From Texcoconibacillus texcoconensis (lineage in GTDB: Bacteria > Bacillota > Bacilli > Bacillales > Salisediminibacteriaceae), in the NCBI RefSeq assembly GCF_014202575.1, contig NZ_JACHHB010000006.1, forward strand, positions 1-64,000: a stretch of 64,000 nucleotides of DNA, read 5' to 3'. Positions 35,589 to 44,843 of the stretch are shown in pieces. Below the pieces are notes generated by a model. It was given only the letters and a program-made list of their open reading frames with translations. It was not told the origin of the DNA and made no database searches. Position 1 is the stretch's first letter. Each line of letters begins with the position of its first letter. A program made the translations under genes and the position numbers.

Positions 35589-35648
35589 AACCGACAAATT
35601 TAGCGATAAAGGTCTTACATGGACCTGCCATCGCATAATTTGTCGGTT
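35589..35648 (-). terminator. Long nested hairpin terminator or attenuator upstream of sbtA
   Basis: The arms AACCGACAAATT and AATTTGTCGGTT enclose GCGAT/ATCGC and AGGTC/GACCT stems. Read on the minus strand the structure ends in seven T, about 30 bp before the sbtA start. It may simply end the mpsC-like transcript, or it may act as a conditional terminator for sbtA. Confidence 0.75.
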
Positions 35649-35692
35649 TATCCTCAACTAACCGTAGTTTTTTGAGAATCTCCCGTTCATTG

Positions 35693-36058
35693 TTAAAACG
35701 TATCTTCTAAATTTGACGCTAATTTAAACACGATTATTCGCTCTCCGGTTTTCGTACTTAAATCAGTATGGACACTAATCACTTCATGATTAGTCATTTC
35801 ATAAATTAATTTTCTCAGATACTCTACACCTGATTCAACCAATTCAGAGCGAATTCTCTTGACCGAAAACTTCCCTTCTTTGGTATCGCAAAGTGAGTAT
35901 TCCGCAGGTGTCAGAACGCCACGTAAAGATACGATAATCATATCTCGTAAAATGTCACTCTTCACGGAGACAGAGCCACGCCCGAGGTAATCCTTTTCCC
36001 AATGCGTCAAAGCCTTACTGATTTCTGCTTCAACGGAACCTTTTGTTTTCTTTGTCAT
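35693..36058 (-). CDS. MpsC-like (DUF2294) protein
   Basis: A 121-residue protein (SVEAEISKALTHWEKDYLGR, GRGSVSVKSDILRDMIIVSL, RGVLTPAEYSL, VSVHTDLSTKTGERIIVFKL) matching the DUF2294/MpsC family. Members are linked to membrane-potential-generating and CO2/bicarbonate-concentrating systems (MpsAB) in Firmicutes. It is soluble, with no membrane segment. It lies upstream of the SbtA gene on the same strand, separated by a nested hairpin. Direct function in this setting is inferred from family and neighbours. Confidence 0.75.
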   Translation of the reverse strand: MTKKTKGSVEAEISKALTHWEKDYLGRGSVSVKSDILRDMIIVSLRGVLTPAEYSLCDTKEGKFSVKRIRSELVESGVEYLRKLIYEMTNHEVISVHTDLSTKTGERIIVFKLASNLEDTF

Positions 36059-36377
36059 AACTAGTCCCCACCTATTGTAAATGCTGAAGGGAAAATCCTT
36101 TAGATTGCTTTTTCATCCAGCCAATTTGTTTCATTAGTTAGATGCTAAAGCTTTTTTAGTCTCATTATATTTATTGAATTTTAACCTTTAAATATCGATA
36201 TGTCAACTTAGGTATTAACCTTACATTCAAATGAGAAAGAAGATGATCAAACTTTTATGTTACCTGAAAATGCTTTAAATCAACGATTATGCTATGTGAA
36301 GAAAAGAATATTCGTTAGCTATTGAATTTTCATTTATTATATTTCCGAAATCAAAAAGTTGCGATAGTCAAGAAATA

Positions 36378-36405
36378 TTCACACATTGTTCACGCGCTCT
36401 TCACA
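36378..36405. promoter_or_regulatory. Triple TTCACA direct repeat upstream of cydA
   Basis: TTCACA (36378), TTCACG (36389) and TTCACA (36400) are spaced exactly 11 bp. This arrangement is typical of OmpR-family response regulators such as PhoP and ResD in Bacillus. It lies about 90 bp before the cydA start. The last copy extends to TTCACAA, a Rex half-site, but no full Rex palindrome is seen. The rest of 36059-36491 holds no gene. Confidence 0.55.
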
Positions 36406-36491
36406 AACAATTGGCAGATATTAGATACAATGAGGTTAATAATAATTCTTATAAAAATATAATAAGTAAAATTCGGGGAGGGGGGTCTTTA

Positions 36492-37850
36492 GTGGATGCG
36501 TTGTTATTATCAAGACTGCAGTTTACGTTCACAGCGGTCGTCCACTATTTTTTTATCCCGCTAACGCTAGGCTTAGCGGTTTTAATTGCGTTTATGGAGT
36601 TTCGTTATTGGCGGACGAAAGATCCGCTTTATGACAAAATGGCTCGTTTCTGGACGAAATTATTTTTAATTAATTTTGCTGTTGGGGTTGCTACAGGGAT
36701 TACGATGGAGTTTCAGTTTGGAACGAACTGGGCAGCTTACTCCCGTTTTGTCGGTGACGTGTTTGGGGCACCGCTTGCGGCAGAGGGTGTATTTGCGTTT
36801 TTCTTAGAGTCTACGTTTATCGGGTTACTCGTGTTTGGACGTGACAAGATTTCGCGAGGTATGCGTTTTTTTGCAGCATTAATGGTTGCATTTGGAACAA
36901 ACTTATCAGCATTTTGGATTATTGCGGCCAACTCATGGCAGCACACACCTGCTGGTTATCAAGTTAATGAAGAGTTAGGGCGCGCGGAAATGACAAGCTT
37001 TTCAGAAGCGCTTTTTAACCCTACAACGATGATTCGTTATTTGCACGTCATAGAAGGCGCTTATATTACAGCATCTGTATTCGTCATTGCGATTAGCGCT
37101 TATTTTATTTTAAAGAAAAAGAACATACCGTTAGCGAAAAAGTCAATAAAAATAGCGTTGGTTTTTGGTCTTGTATTCAGTGTACTACAAGCATTTTCAG
37201 GTCATAGCCATGCTCAGCTCGTCGGGGAATATCAGCCTGCGAAATTGGCGGCTTATGAAGCACATTGGGAAACGGAAGAAAATGCACCACTGCTGTTGCT
37301 TGCGATACCAGATATAGAAAATGAAACGAACCGCTTTGAAGTGGGGGTTCCTGGTTTATTAAGTTTCCTTACACACGATGATGTAGGTGCGGAAGTCACC
37401 GGCCTTGAAGAGTTCGCTGTCGAGGATCGACCGAATATTATGGGCAATTTCATCGCTTTTCGTGTCATGGTCACATTAGGCATCTTCTTTATTGGTTGGT
37501 ATCTGTACCTCGCTTATCAATGGAGAAAAGGTACGATATTTGAAAAGCCGAAAGTGATGAAAACAGCACTTTGGATCTTGCCGCTACCTTATTTAGCCAA
37601 TTCAGCAGGATGGATTGTCACGGAATGGGGACGTCAGCCTTGGGCGGTGTATGGATTGTTCCGAACCGAAGAAGCTGTATCTAACATATCGACAGCTGAA
37701 GTAATGATATCTCTAGGTCTATTTGTTGCGGTATATGCATTTCTCACCTACTTAATGATCTATTTAATGAGAAAAGAAGTGAAGAAATTCGATATGGATG
37801 AATCATTTAAACACTTAGAGGAGCAAGAAGAGAAAGGAGGTCTTGCCTAA
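36492..37850 (+). CDS. cydA: Cytochrome bd ubiquinol/menaquinol oxidase subunit I
   Basis: A 452-residue, about nine-helix subunit carrying hemes b558, b595 and d. Visible are LQFTFTAVVHYFFIPLTLG (heme His), MEFQFGTNWAAYSRFVGDVF, EGVFAFFLESTFIG, FGTNLSAFWIIAANSWQHTPAGY and WGRQPWAVYG. It reduces oxygen with quinol electrons at high affinity. GTG 36492 is chosen because GGGGAGGGGGG precedes it; an upstream in-frame TTG would add 27 non-conserved residues. It is the first gene of cydABDC and overlaps cydB (TAATG). Short-Q-loop form, as in Bacillus. Confidence 0.93.
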   Translation: MDALLLSRLQFTFTAVVHYFFIPLTLGLAVLIAFMEFRYWRTKDPLYDKMARFWTKLFLINFAVGVATGITMEFQFGTNWAAYSRFVGDVFGAPLAAEGVFAFFLESTFIGLLVFGRDKISRGMRFFAALMVAFGTNLSAFWIIAANSWQHTPAGYQVNEELGRAEMTSFSEALFNPTTMIRYLHVIEGAYITASVFVIAISAYFILKKKNIPLAKKSIKIALVFGLVFSVLQAFSGHSHAQLVGEYQPAKLAAYEAHWETEENAPLLLLAIPDIENETNRFEVGVPGLLSFLTHDDVGAEVTGLEEFAVEDRPNIMGNFIAFRVMVTLGIFFIGWYLYLAYQWRKGTIFEKPKVMKTALWILPLPYLANSAGWIVTEWGRQPWAVYGLFRTEEAVSNISTAEVMISLGLFVAVYAFLTYLMIYLMRKEVKKFDMDESFKHLEEQEEKGGLA

Positions 37851-38869
37851 TGGACTTACATCTCATTTGGTTTCTATTACTAGCGATATTGTTTGTCGGT
37901 TACGCAATTTTAGATGGATTTGACCTTGGCATTGGCGTCCTTTTTTACAACTTAGGAAAAACTGAAAATGAAAAACGAACATTAATTAACAGCATCGGAC
38001 CCGTTTGGGATGGCAATGAAGTGTGGCTTCTCACTGGAGGTGGTGCGCTATTCGCCGCCTTCCCATTCGTCTATGCCACCGTGTTTAGCGGATTTTACTT
38101 GGCGATGATGATCGTCTTGTTTGGTCTTATCTTTCGGGCGGTAGGTATAGAGTATTATTTTAAATGTGAAGACGACCCGCCTATGCAACGGCTAATGGGG
38201 AAAATGTTTATGATTGGTAGTTTGATCCCAGCTTTACTGTTCGGCGTAGCGATGGGGAATCTTGTACTTGGGATTCCGTTGGATGCTGAACAAAACTATG
38301 TCGGAACGTTTTTCGAACTTCTTCACCCTTATGCACTTATTCTTGGCGTGATTGGGTTAATCGGTTTTCTACTTCAAGGTGCGTCTTATACGATTTTAAA
38401 GACGGAAGGGGATTTGCAACAGCGAGCGATCAAGCTCACGAAAACGTTCAATGTGACATTGTTGCTTGCTTGGGTTGTTGGAACAATAGCAACATTTATA
38501 TTTGTGCCACACATGTTTGATAATTATTTAGCTCAGCCAGTGTTGTTTGTGATTCCGATCTTATCTGTTGTTGCGATGTTGATGGTGCCAGGTATGGTGG
38601 GAGCACAACGTTTCAAAGCCGCTTTTATCACGACTTCACTGATCGTTGCAACGAAATTTATCACGCTTGCGGCAGGTTTATTCCCGAATTTAGTTGTCGC
38701 ATCAGATCCGACACAAAGCTTGACGATCTATAATGCCTCGTCATCCGACTATACGTTGACGGTCATGCTCGTTATTGCATTGATCGGGATGCCGATCGTG
38801 ATTGGCTATACCTCGTTTGTATATTATATGTTCCGCGGAAAAGCAAGTCACGAGAGAGCGGGGTACTAA
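37850..38869 (+). CDS. cydB: Cytochrome bd oxidase subunit II
   Basis: A 339-residue membrane protein with AILDGFDLGIGVLF (conserved GFDLG), GPVWDGNEVWLLTGGGALFA and about eight helices. It is the structural partner of CydA without its own heme ligands in the core. It has a GAGG site inside the end of cydA and overlaps the cydA stop by one base, so translation is coupled. Length is normal for Bacillus CydB. Confidence 0.93.
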   Translation: MDLHLIWFLLLAILFVGYAILDGFDLGIGVLFYNLGKTENEKRTLINSIGPVWDGNEVWLLTGGGALFAAFPFVYATVFSGFYLAMMIVLFGLIFRAVGIEYYFKCEDDPPMQRLMGKMFMIGSLIPALLFGVAMGNLVLGIPLDAEQNYVGTFFELLHPYALILGVIGLIGFLLQGASYTILKTEGDLQQRAIKLTKTFNVTLLLAWVVGTIATFIFVPHMFDNYLAQPVLFVIPILSVVAMLMVPGMVGAQRFKAAFITTSLIVATKFITLAAGLFPNLVVASDPTQSLTIYNASSSDYTLTVMLVIALIGMPIVIGYTSFVYYMFRGKASHERAGY

Positions 38870-38873
38870 AAGC

Positions 38874-40601
38874 ATGTTAATGAAACAACTGAACGAAGAA
38901 GCATTCGCGCAAAAGCGCCGAATGTTTCTTCTCATTTTTTTATCTACCATCTCAGGAATCGTGATCATCGGACAAGCCTATGCAATTGCATCTATCGTCA
39001 ATCGTGTTTTCCTTCAAGGAGAAGCGGTACGCGAGGTCATTCCGTTATTTGCGGTCCTATTGCTCGTTTTTTTAATCAGAGGATTCATCCAACACATCAT
39101 AACCCGTACAGGGATAAAAATGGCCTCCAAAGTGAAAAGAAATTATCGTGAGAGACTCCTTCATCAATATGTTCATGATCCATTACAAGCATCTGTACAA
39201 GGGCAATCAGGTCAAAAAGTGAGTACGCTCATGGACGTTGTCGATGAAGTCGACGCTTATTTTAGTAGTTATTTTCCTCAAGTCATCCAAACGGTGATTG
39301 TACCGCTTATGATTCTCGTCGTCGTGTTTACACAAAACGTGTATTCAGGTTTGATTATGCTCATTACGGCGCCTTTAATTCCTGTATTTATGATACTTAT
39401 CGGTAGCATGTCCGAAAAGAAAGCGGCTAAACAAATGGAGAAAATGACGCGCTTCTCAGGACATTTTCTCGATACGCTTCAAGGGTTAACGACGTTGAAA
39501 ATCTTTGGACGCGGAAAACGAGAAAGGCAATCGATTCATGAAAAAAGTATCGCGTTTCGAGAAACGACGATGGACGTTTTAAAAATTGCTTTTCTATCAG
39601 CTTTAATGTTAGAAATTTTAGCAACGATCAGCACGGCCATGATCGCCGTTGAAGTAGGCCTTCGTCTCGTTTATGGTCAATTGACATTTATGACGGCGTT
39701 TTTCGTTCTCTTACTAGCTCCTGAGTTATATTTACCATTGAAAAATTTAGGGAGTACATTTCACACAGGGCGTAGCAGTATGGCAGCGGCGAAAACAATC
39801 GCTGACGAATGGACGAAACGAGAAAAGGTTGTTGAATGGGGAGAAAACAATTTAACGACAACAGCGCCACCGTCGTTGGAAGTGGAAAATGTTTCGTTTT
39901 CATATAGAGACGATCAGCCAGTGCTTAAAACCCTTGATTTTAAGGTGCCATCAGGAAGTAAAGTGGCAATCGTCGGCAGAAGTGGGGCGGGGAAATCAAC
40001 GTTATTAAATCTTTTGTCTGGATTATTGCCATTAGAAGATGGAGAAATCCGTGTCGAAGGTCAACCACTCACGAGCTATCGTGAAAGTGCTTGGTTTGAT
40101 CAATTAAGCTATATTTCACAGCACCCATACCTTTTTTCTGGGACGTTTGCAGATAACATTCGTTTAGGCGCACCTGAGGCGAGTCAACAAGAGGTGGAGC
40201 GCGCAGTTAAAAAAGCGGGACTCACAGACATGGTCGCAGCACTGCCGGATGGTTATGAAACGGATATCGGTGAAGCGGGACGCGGTTTATCAGGAGGAGA
40301 AATGCAGCGTATCGCTTTAGCACGTGCGTTTCTAAAACAGCCGCAAATGATTTTGTTCGATGAACCGACGGTCGGTTTAGATTTGAAAACAGAAAGAATT
40401 TTACAAGAGTCGATTCACGAGCTTTCCAAAGGTGCGACAGTGTTCATCGTCGCTCACAGGCTTTATACGATCAAAGAAGCTGATCAAATCATTTTGTTAG
40501 AAGAAGGATCGATTGAAGCTCACGGAACACACGAACAATTGCTAGCCACATCACCGCGCTATAATGAAATGGTGATGGCGAGGAAAGGAGAACAGGCCTG
40601 A
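38874..40601 (+). CDS. cydD: Cytochrome bd assembly ABC exporter subunit (CydD type)
   Basis: A 575-residue fused membrane/ATPase half-transporter. There are six helices in the first 330 residues. The nucleotide-binding domain has VGRSGAGKSTLLNLL, SGGEMQRIALARAF and ILFDEPTVGLD. With the following gene it forms the CydDC exporter of cysteine/glutathione-type thiols required for heme d insertion. In B. subtilis naming the first ABC gene is called cydC. ATG 38874 lies 5 bp after the cydB stop. Its stop overlaps the next start (TGATG). Confidence 0.9.
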   Translation: MLMKQLNEEAFAQKRRMFLLIFLSTISGIVIIGQAYAIASIVNRVFLQGEAVREVIPLFAVLLLVFLIRGFIQHIITRTGIKMASKVKRNYRERLLHQYVHDPLQASVQGQSGQKVSTLMDVVDEVDAYFSSYFPQVIQTVIVPLMILVVVFTQNVYSGLIMLITAPLIPVFMILIGSMSEKKAAKQMEKMTRFSGHFLDTLQGLTTLKIFGRGKRERQSIHEKSIAFRETTMDVLKIAFLSALMLEILATISTAMIAVEVGLRLVYGQLTFMTAFFVLLLAPELYLPLKNLGSTFHTGRSSMAAAKTIADEWTKREKVVEWGENNLTTTAPPSLEVENVSFSYRDDQPVLKTLDFKVPSGSKVAIVGRSGAGKSTLLNLLSGLLPLEDGEIRVEGQPLTSYRESAWFDQLSYISQHPYLFSGTFADNIRLGAPEASQQEVERAVKKAGLTDMVAALPDGYETDIGEAGRGLSGGEMQRIALARAFLKQPQMILFDEPTVGLDLKTERILQESIHELSKGATVFIVAHRLYTIKEADQIILLEEGSIEAHGTHEQLLATSPRYNEMVMARKGEQA

Positions 40602-42316
40602 TGAAAGCTGTCATGCAAGTGACTCGGTTAATCATGATAGAGAAAAAGAACGTCTTCTTGGCGATCGTATTCGGCTTTCTCGCCGCAATTGCCTCGGTTG
40701 GCTTGTTAGCAGCGAGTGGGTATTTAATCTCTAAATCCGCGCTCCAACCACCATTGTATACATTGACCGCGACGATCATTGCCGTACGCTTTTTCGGGCT
40801 ACTAAGGGCTGGCAGTCGTTACGGTGAACGGTACTTCTCTCACCAAGCGACATTTACGATGCTTAGTCACTTGAGGACGTATTTTTATGAACGTATAGAG
40901 CCTCATGCGCCGGGGATATTTCAAAAATATCGCAGTGGTGATTTATTATCGCGTGTCGTCGGTGATGTGGAGAGTTTACAATACTTGTTTTTACGCGTCG
41001 TCTATCCTCCGATTGTCATGCTTATCGTGTTTTTTAGTACGATTCTTTTTACGTATTTTTATTCTTTATATAGCGCGCTTCTATTGTTCATCGGATTCAT
41101 CTTAACAGGTTTCGTCATTCCTGCTTGGTTTGCCGTTCGTGAGCGCTACGTCGATGCCAATGTTCGGGAAAAGCGCGGGGATTTATCTGCGGAAGCGACG
41201 GAACTCCTTTACGGATTTCGTGACTTAAAAATTCACCGACAGCTTGAAAAGCGTGAGGATGAGATGAGCCGTGCCTCAATGGACTATATTAATGAGCAAG
41301 AAAAAGAAACGATTCACCAATCGTACAGCGAAACGATTAATAGTCAAATCGCTTTTCTCATTACTTGGTTTGTCTTACTTGTCGGGGCTTTTTCGGTCGA
41401 AAGCGGCCAATTAGATGGTGTGTTTTTAGCCATGCTCGTTTTAATTTCACTTACTGTCTTTGAATCGGCGACGCCGATGGCTTCTTTTCCAAGTAATTAT
41501 GAAAGTAGTCGCCACGCCGCTGAACGACTTTATACAGTTACAGCCGAATCAACACCAGAAGAACCACCACCGCATGAAGACGCTTTTTTTATGGAAAACA
41601 TTGAAATCTCAGGTCACGGCATTACATTTCGTTTCCCAGATCAGCCTCGTCCTGTTTTAAAGGGTGTGGACTTTCATCTTCCAGTTGGTTCTAAGACGGC
41701 GATCGTCGGTCCAAGTGGGTCAGGTAAATCAACGCTTTTGCAAATGCTTATGAAAATGTATCCGATTCAAGAGGGGGAATGTTCGATTAATGGTTCCCCT
41801 TTAAACGAGATCAATAAAGAACAACTTTGGGAACATACCCGAATCGTTTTACAGCATAACCACTTTTTCTACGGAACGATCCGCGATAATTTACAAATCG
41901 CCGGATCTGATTTGGCAGATGAAAGGTTAGCAGAAGTACTTGAGCAAGTGAAACTAGATGGCTTTTCCCTCGACGATCCTGTTTATGAAAAAGGGGAAAA
42001 CTTATCAGGTGGCGAGAAGCAACGACTCGCGATCGGAAGAGCTGTGTTAAAGAACGGGTCACTGTGGTTACTTGACGAACCGACGTCTTCTTTGGACGCG
42101 GTTACGGAAAGTGAGATCCATCAGCTGATTCTTCATCATTCACAAGATGATACGCTCGTCCTCGTCAGTCATCAGCTGAAGGGGTTGGAGTGGATGGATC
42201 AAATTATCGTCATGGATGGCGGTGAGATTGTGGAGTCAGGTAGTTTTGAGACGTTGATGGCGAAAAAAGGGTATTTTTATGAGATGAAGCAAATTGAACG
42301 GGAAGTGCTGGCGTAA
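40601..42316 (+). CDS. cydC: Cytochrome bd assembly ABC exporter subunit (CydC type)
   Basis: A 571-residue half-transporter. VGLLAASGYLISKSALQPPL and RFFGLLRAGSRYGERYFSH are characteristic of the CydC subunit. The ATPase domain shows VGPSGSGKSTLLQML, LSGGEKQRLAIGRAV and LWLLDEPTSSLD. It heterodimerises with CydD. It overlaps the preceding stop by one base, and a strong terminator follows at 42380. In B. subtilis naming this would be cydD. Confidence 0.9.
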   Translation: MKAVMQVTRLIMIEKKNVFLAIVFGFLAAIASVGLLAASGYLISKSALQPPLYTLTATIIAVRFFGLLRAGSRYGERYFSHQATFTMLSHLRTYFYERIEPHAPGIFQKYRSGDLLSRVVGDVESLQYLFLRVVYPPIVMLIVFFSTILFTYFYSLYSALLLFIGFILTGFVIPAWFAVRERYVDANVREKRGDLSAEATELLYGFRDLKIHRQLEKREDEMSRASMDYINEQEKETIHQSYSETINSQIAFLITWFVLLVGAFSVESGQLDGVFLAMLVLISLTVFESATPMASFPSNYESSRHAAERLYTVTAESTPEEPPPHEDAFFMENIEISGHGITFRFPDQPRPVLKGVDFHLPVGSKTAIVGPSGSGKSTLLQMLMKMYPIQEGECSINGSPLNEINKEQLWEHTRIVLQHNHFFYGTIRDNLQIAGSDLADERLAEVLEQVKLDGFSLDDPVYEKGENLSGGEKQRLAIGRAVLKNGSLWLLDEPTSSLDAVTESEIHQLILHHSQDDTLVLVSHQLKGLEWMDQIIVMDGGEIVESGSFETLMAKKGYFYEMKQIEREVLA

Positions 42317-42379
42317 AACCTCAGTTTGAACGATAGCTGTTTTCCTTCAGAGGTGCAAACAATCAAATCACAAAAGGGG

Positions 42380-42421
42380 AACGCATGGGATTTTACATAG
42401 AAAATCTCATGCGTTTTTTTA
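42380..42421 (+). terminator. Terminator of the cyd operon
   Basis: AACGCATGGGATTTT pairs with AAAATCTCATGCGTT, followed by a T run. Confidence 0.85.
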
Positions 42422-42527
42422 TTGCTAGATCAACGTTTTATTACAAAAAGTTGTGACATCTTATTCACGCGGTTTGAACGAATCCTTCTATACGGTACTG
42501 AATGGTCTACTAAAGGTCGAGTTTTGG

Positions 42528-43160
42528 ACAGTTTGAGGAGCAAAAGCAGTGAACCTGTCCGAAGGTGAGGGTTGTTCGAACAGTTTGAGTGGAAAAAGGA
42601 GTAAAGTTGTCCGAAGGTGAGGGTTGTTCGGACAGTATGAGTGGAAAAAGGAGTAAAGTTGTCCGAAGGTTGGCGTTGTTCGGACAGTTTGAGGAGCAAA
42701 AGCAGTGAACCTGTCCGAAGGTGAGGGTTGTTCGGACAGTTTGAGTGGAAAAAGGAGTAAAGTTGTCCGAAGGTGAGGGTTGTTCGGACAGTTTGAGTGG
42801 AAAAAGGAGTAAAGTTGTCCGAAGGTGAGGGTTGTTCGGACAGTTTGAGTGGGAAAAGGAGTAAAGTTGTCCGAAGGTAGGCGTTATTAGGACAGTTTGA
42901 GTGGAAAAAGGAGTAAAGTTGTCCGAAGATAGTCGTTGTTCGGACCGTTTGAGTAGAAAAATCAGTGAACCTGTCCGAAGATAGTCGTTGTTCGGACCGT
43001 TTGAGTTGAAAAAGGAGTAAACCTGTCCGAAGATGAGCGTTATTCGGACAGTTTGAGTGGAAAAAGGAGTAAAGTTGTCCGAAGGTAGTCGTTGTTCGGA
43101 CAGTTTAAGTAGAAAAATCAGTGAACCTGTCCGAAGACCGTCGACATTCGGACCTTGAGT
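42528..43160. repeat. 52-bp palindromic tandem repeat (12 units)
   Basis: GTCCGAA starts at 42557 and then every 52 bp without exception to 43129 (12 starts). In each unit GTCCGAA is followed after about 11 bp by its complement TTCGGAC, giving a hairpin, then by AGTTTGAGTGGAAAAAGGAG-like spacer. Units vary by a few bases: GAGGAGCAAAAGCAG, GTAGAAAAATCAG and GTGGAAAAAGGAG spacer types are mixed. No frame through it looks coding. It is followed by about 300 bp without recognisable features up to the dicarboxylate symporter gene. Confidence 0.9.
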
Positions 43161-43476
43161 ACCTCACAAGTAAACTTTGAACAACTGTGGTGCTTTCTTG
43201 CGTTAAAAATCAGATGCTATGAACGAACGAAGAATATCGTTCAGTCCATAAGTCTATAAATACCGGACTGTCTAAAAATGGAGGAAATTCAAGGAAATCG
43301 GATGATGTTCATGAATAGCCATGGTAATAGGTGAGGGATCGTCTCTCAGTGTGAATAAAACTGTTATTATTTTCTGAAAGCTTATTGTGCTATGAAAATT
43401 CATTATGATACGATATTGGAAATATTCAGAAAGGGGTTGGATTTGAGAAGAATTTCATTTATGGGGAGGGGAAGCA

Positions 43477-44712
43477 ATGAGGATTAATTTTTTGACGCAG
43501 ATTACGATTGCTTTTGTGCTAGCGATTGTTCTCGGAGCGATTGTCGGCCCAGAAATAGAGGTGGTTTCGCCTCTTGGTGATGCATTTTTACGTCTTATTC
43601 AATTTATTATTGCGCCATTAATTTTAGCGACGCTCGTCGTTGGTGTTGCTGGCACTGGAGACTTGAAGAAAATTGGCCGCCTTGGTGGTAAGACGGTCGC
43701 TTACTATTTAACGACGTCAGCAATTGCGATTACGCTCGGTTTAGGGATGGGTTATTTATTTGCCCCTGGTGCTGGCGTAGATGTTCCGGCAGAAAGTATT
43801 GATGAAAGTGCAGCTGAGACGGAAGCGACGGATGGCGTCGTCGATACGTTGCTTCAAATCATTCCAGAAAATCCATTTGAAAGCCTCGTGCAAGGGGATA
43901 TTTTACAAATTATTTTCTTTGCACTCTTTTTAGGGATTGGGATCGCAGCTGTTGGTGAAAAGGCGAAACCAGTTCTACAATTTTTCGAAGGGTTTTCAGA
44001 AGTAATGTTTAAGGTGACAACCTTTGTGATTGCACTAGCGCCGATTGGTGTATTCGGGTTAGTCGCACCGATCATTGGTGATCATGGCTTGTCCGTGTTA
44101 CTACCACTTTTCAAAGTTGTTTTAGCGATGGCTGTCGCGTGCGTGATCCATTTGGTGATTACATATGGACTTGCCGTACGTGTGCTCGGAAAGATGAGCC
44201 CGATTCGATTTTTTAAAGGGATTGCGCCAGCGGGGATTTTTGCTTTCAGTTCCGCAAGTAGTGCAGGAACGCTACCGCTTACGATCAAGAATACGACCGA
44301 GAACCTCGGTGTCTCGAAAGGAACGAGCAGTTTCGTTCTGCCGCTCGGTGCGACGATTAACATGGACGGAACCGCGATTTACCAAGGTGTTGCCGTGTTG
44401 TTTATCGCACAATTTTACGGCATTGACCTTACCGCAATGGATCTTATGACGGTCGTTCTCATTGCGACACTCGCTTCCATCGGAACAGCCGGCGTTCCAG
44501 GAGCAGGTATGATCATGTTGACGCTCGTACTCACAAACCTCGGCCTCCCATTAGAAGGGATTGCCTTGATCGCGGGTATTGACCGGATTCTCGACATGTT
44601 CAGAACAGGCGTAAACGTTATCGGAGACGCATCAGGTGCAGTGATCGTTGATCGAAATGAAGGATTTGATGATGACGACCAAGGCACGACGCAACCAAAT
44701 CAAACCGCTTAA
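43477..44712 (+). CDS. Dicarboxylate/amino acid:cation symporter (DAACS family)
   Basis: A 411-residue membrane protein of the glutamate/aspartate/C4-dicarboxylate symporter family. The re-entrant loop signature FSSASSAGTLPLTIKNT and NMDGTAIYQGVAVLFIAQFY are intact, as is the end loop PGAGMIMLTLVLTNLGLPLE. It imports acidic amino acids or dicarboxylates with Na+ or H+. Subfamily (GltT, GltP or DctA type) is not decided. GGGGAGGGG precedes the ATG. The acidic tail (DDDDQGTTQPNQTA) suits a haloalkaliphile. Confidence 0.88.
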   Translation: MRINFLTQITIAFVLAIVLGAIVGPEIEVVSPLGDAFLRLIQFIIAPLILATLVVGVAGTGDLKKIGRLGGKTVAYYLTTSAIAITLGLGMGYLFAPGAGVDVPAESIDESAAETEATDGVVDTLLQIIPENPFESLVQGDILQIIFFALFLGIGIAAVGEKAKPVLQFFEGFSEVMFKVTTFVIALAPIGVFGLVAPIIGDHGLSVLLPLFKVVLAMAVACVIHLVITYGLAVRVLGKMSPIRFFKGIAPAGIFAFSSASSAGTLPLTIKNTTENLGVSKGTSSFVLPLGATINMDGTAIYQGVAVLFIAQFYGIDLTAMDLMTVVLIATLASIGTAGVPGAGMIMLTLVLTNLGLPLEGIALIAGIDRILDMFRTGVNVIGDASGAVIVDRNEGFDDDDQGTTQPNQTA

Positions 44713-44722
44713 TTTTCATACG

Positions 44723-44764
44723 AAACGGGGCATGCCACGAACAACGGTCATGTCCCGTTTTTTT
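44723..44764 (+). terminator. Terminator after the symporter gene
   Basis: AAACGGGGCATG pairs with CATGTCCCGTTT, followed by a T run. Confidence 0.85.
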
Positions 44765-44843
44765 CACAGACAACCTCATATTTCTATGAACGACTGTAAA
44801 CCATAATCACGTTCACAGAAATTCATAGGGGGCGAGAACGATC

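Noticed and set aside
36411-36491. Upstream TTG extension of CydA
   Set aside because: The 27 added residues are Asn/Lys-rich and unlike CydA, while GTG 36492 has a strong ribosome site.
42450-42468. TTGTGACATCTTATTCACG after the cyd operon, considered as an Fnr or Rex site
   Set aside because: Spacing is wrong for Fnr and one half-site is poor for Rex. It lies downstream of the cyd terminator with no gene nearby.
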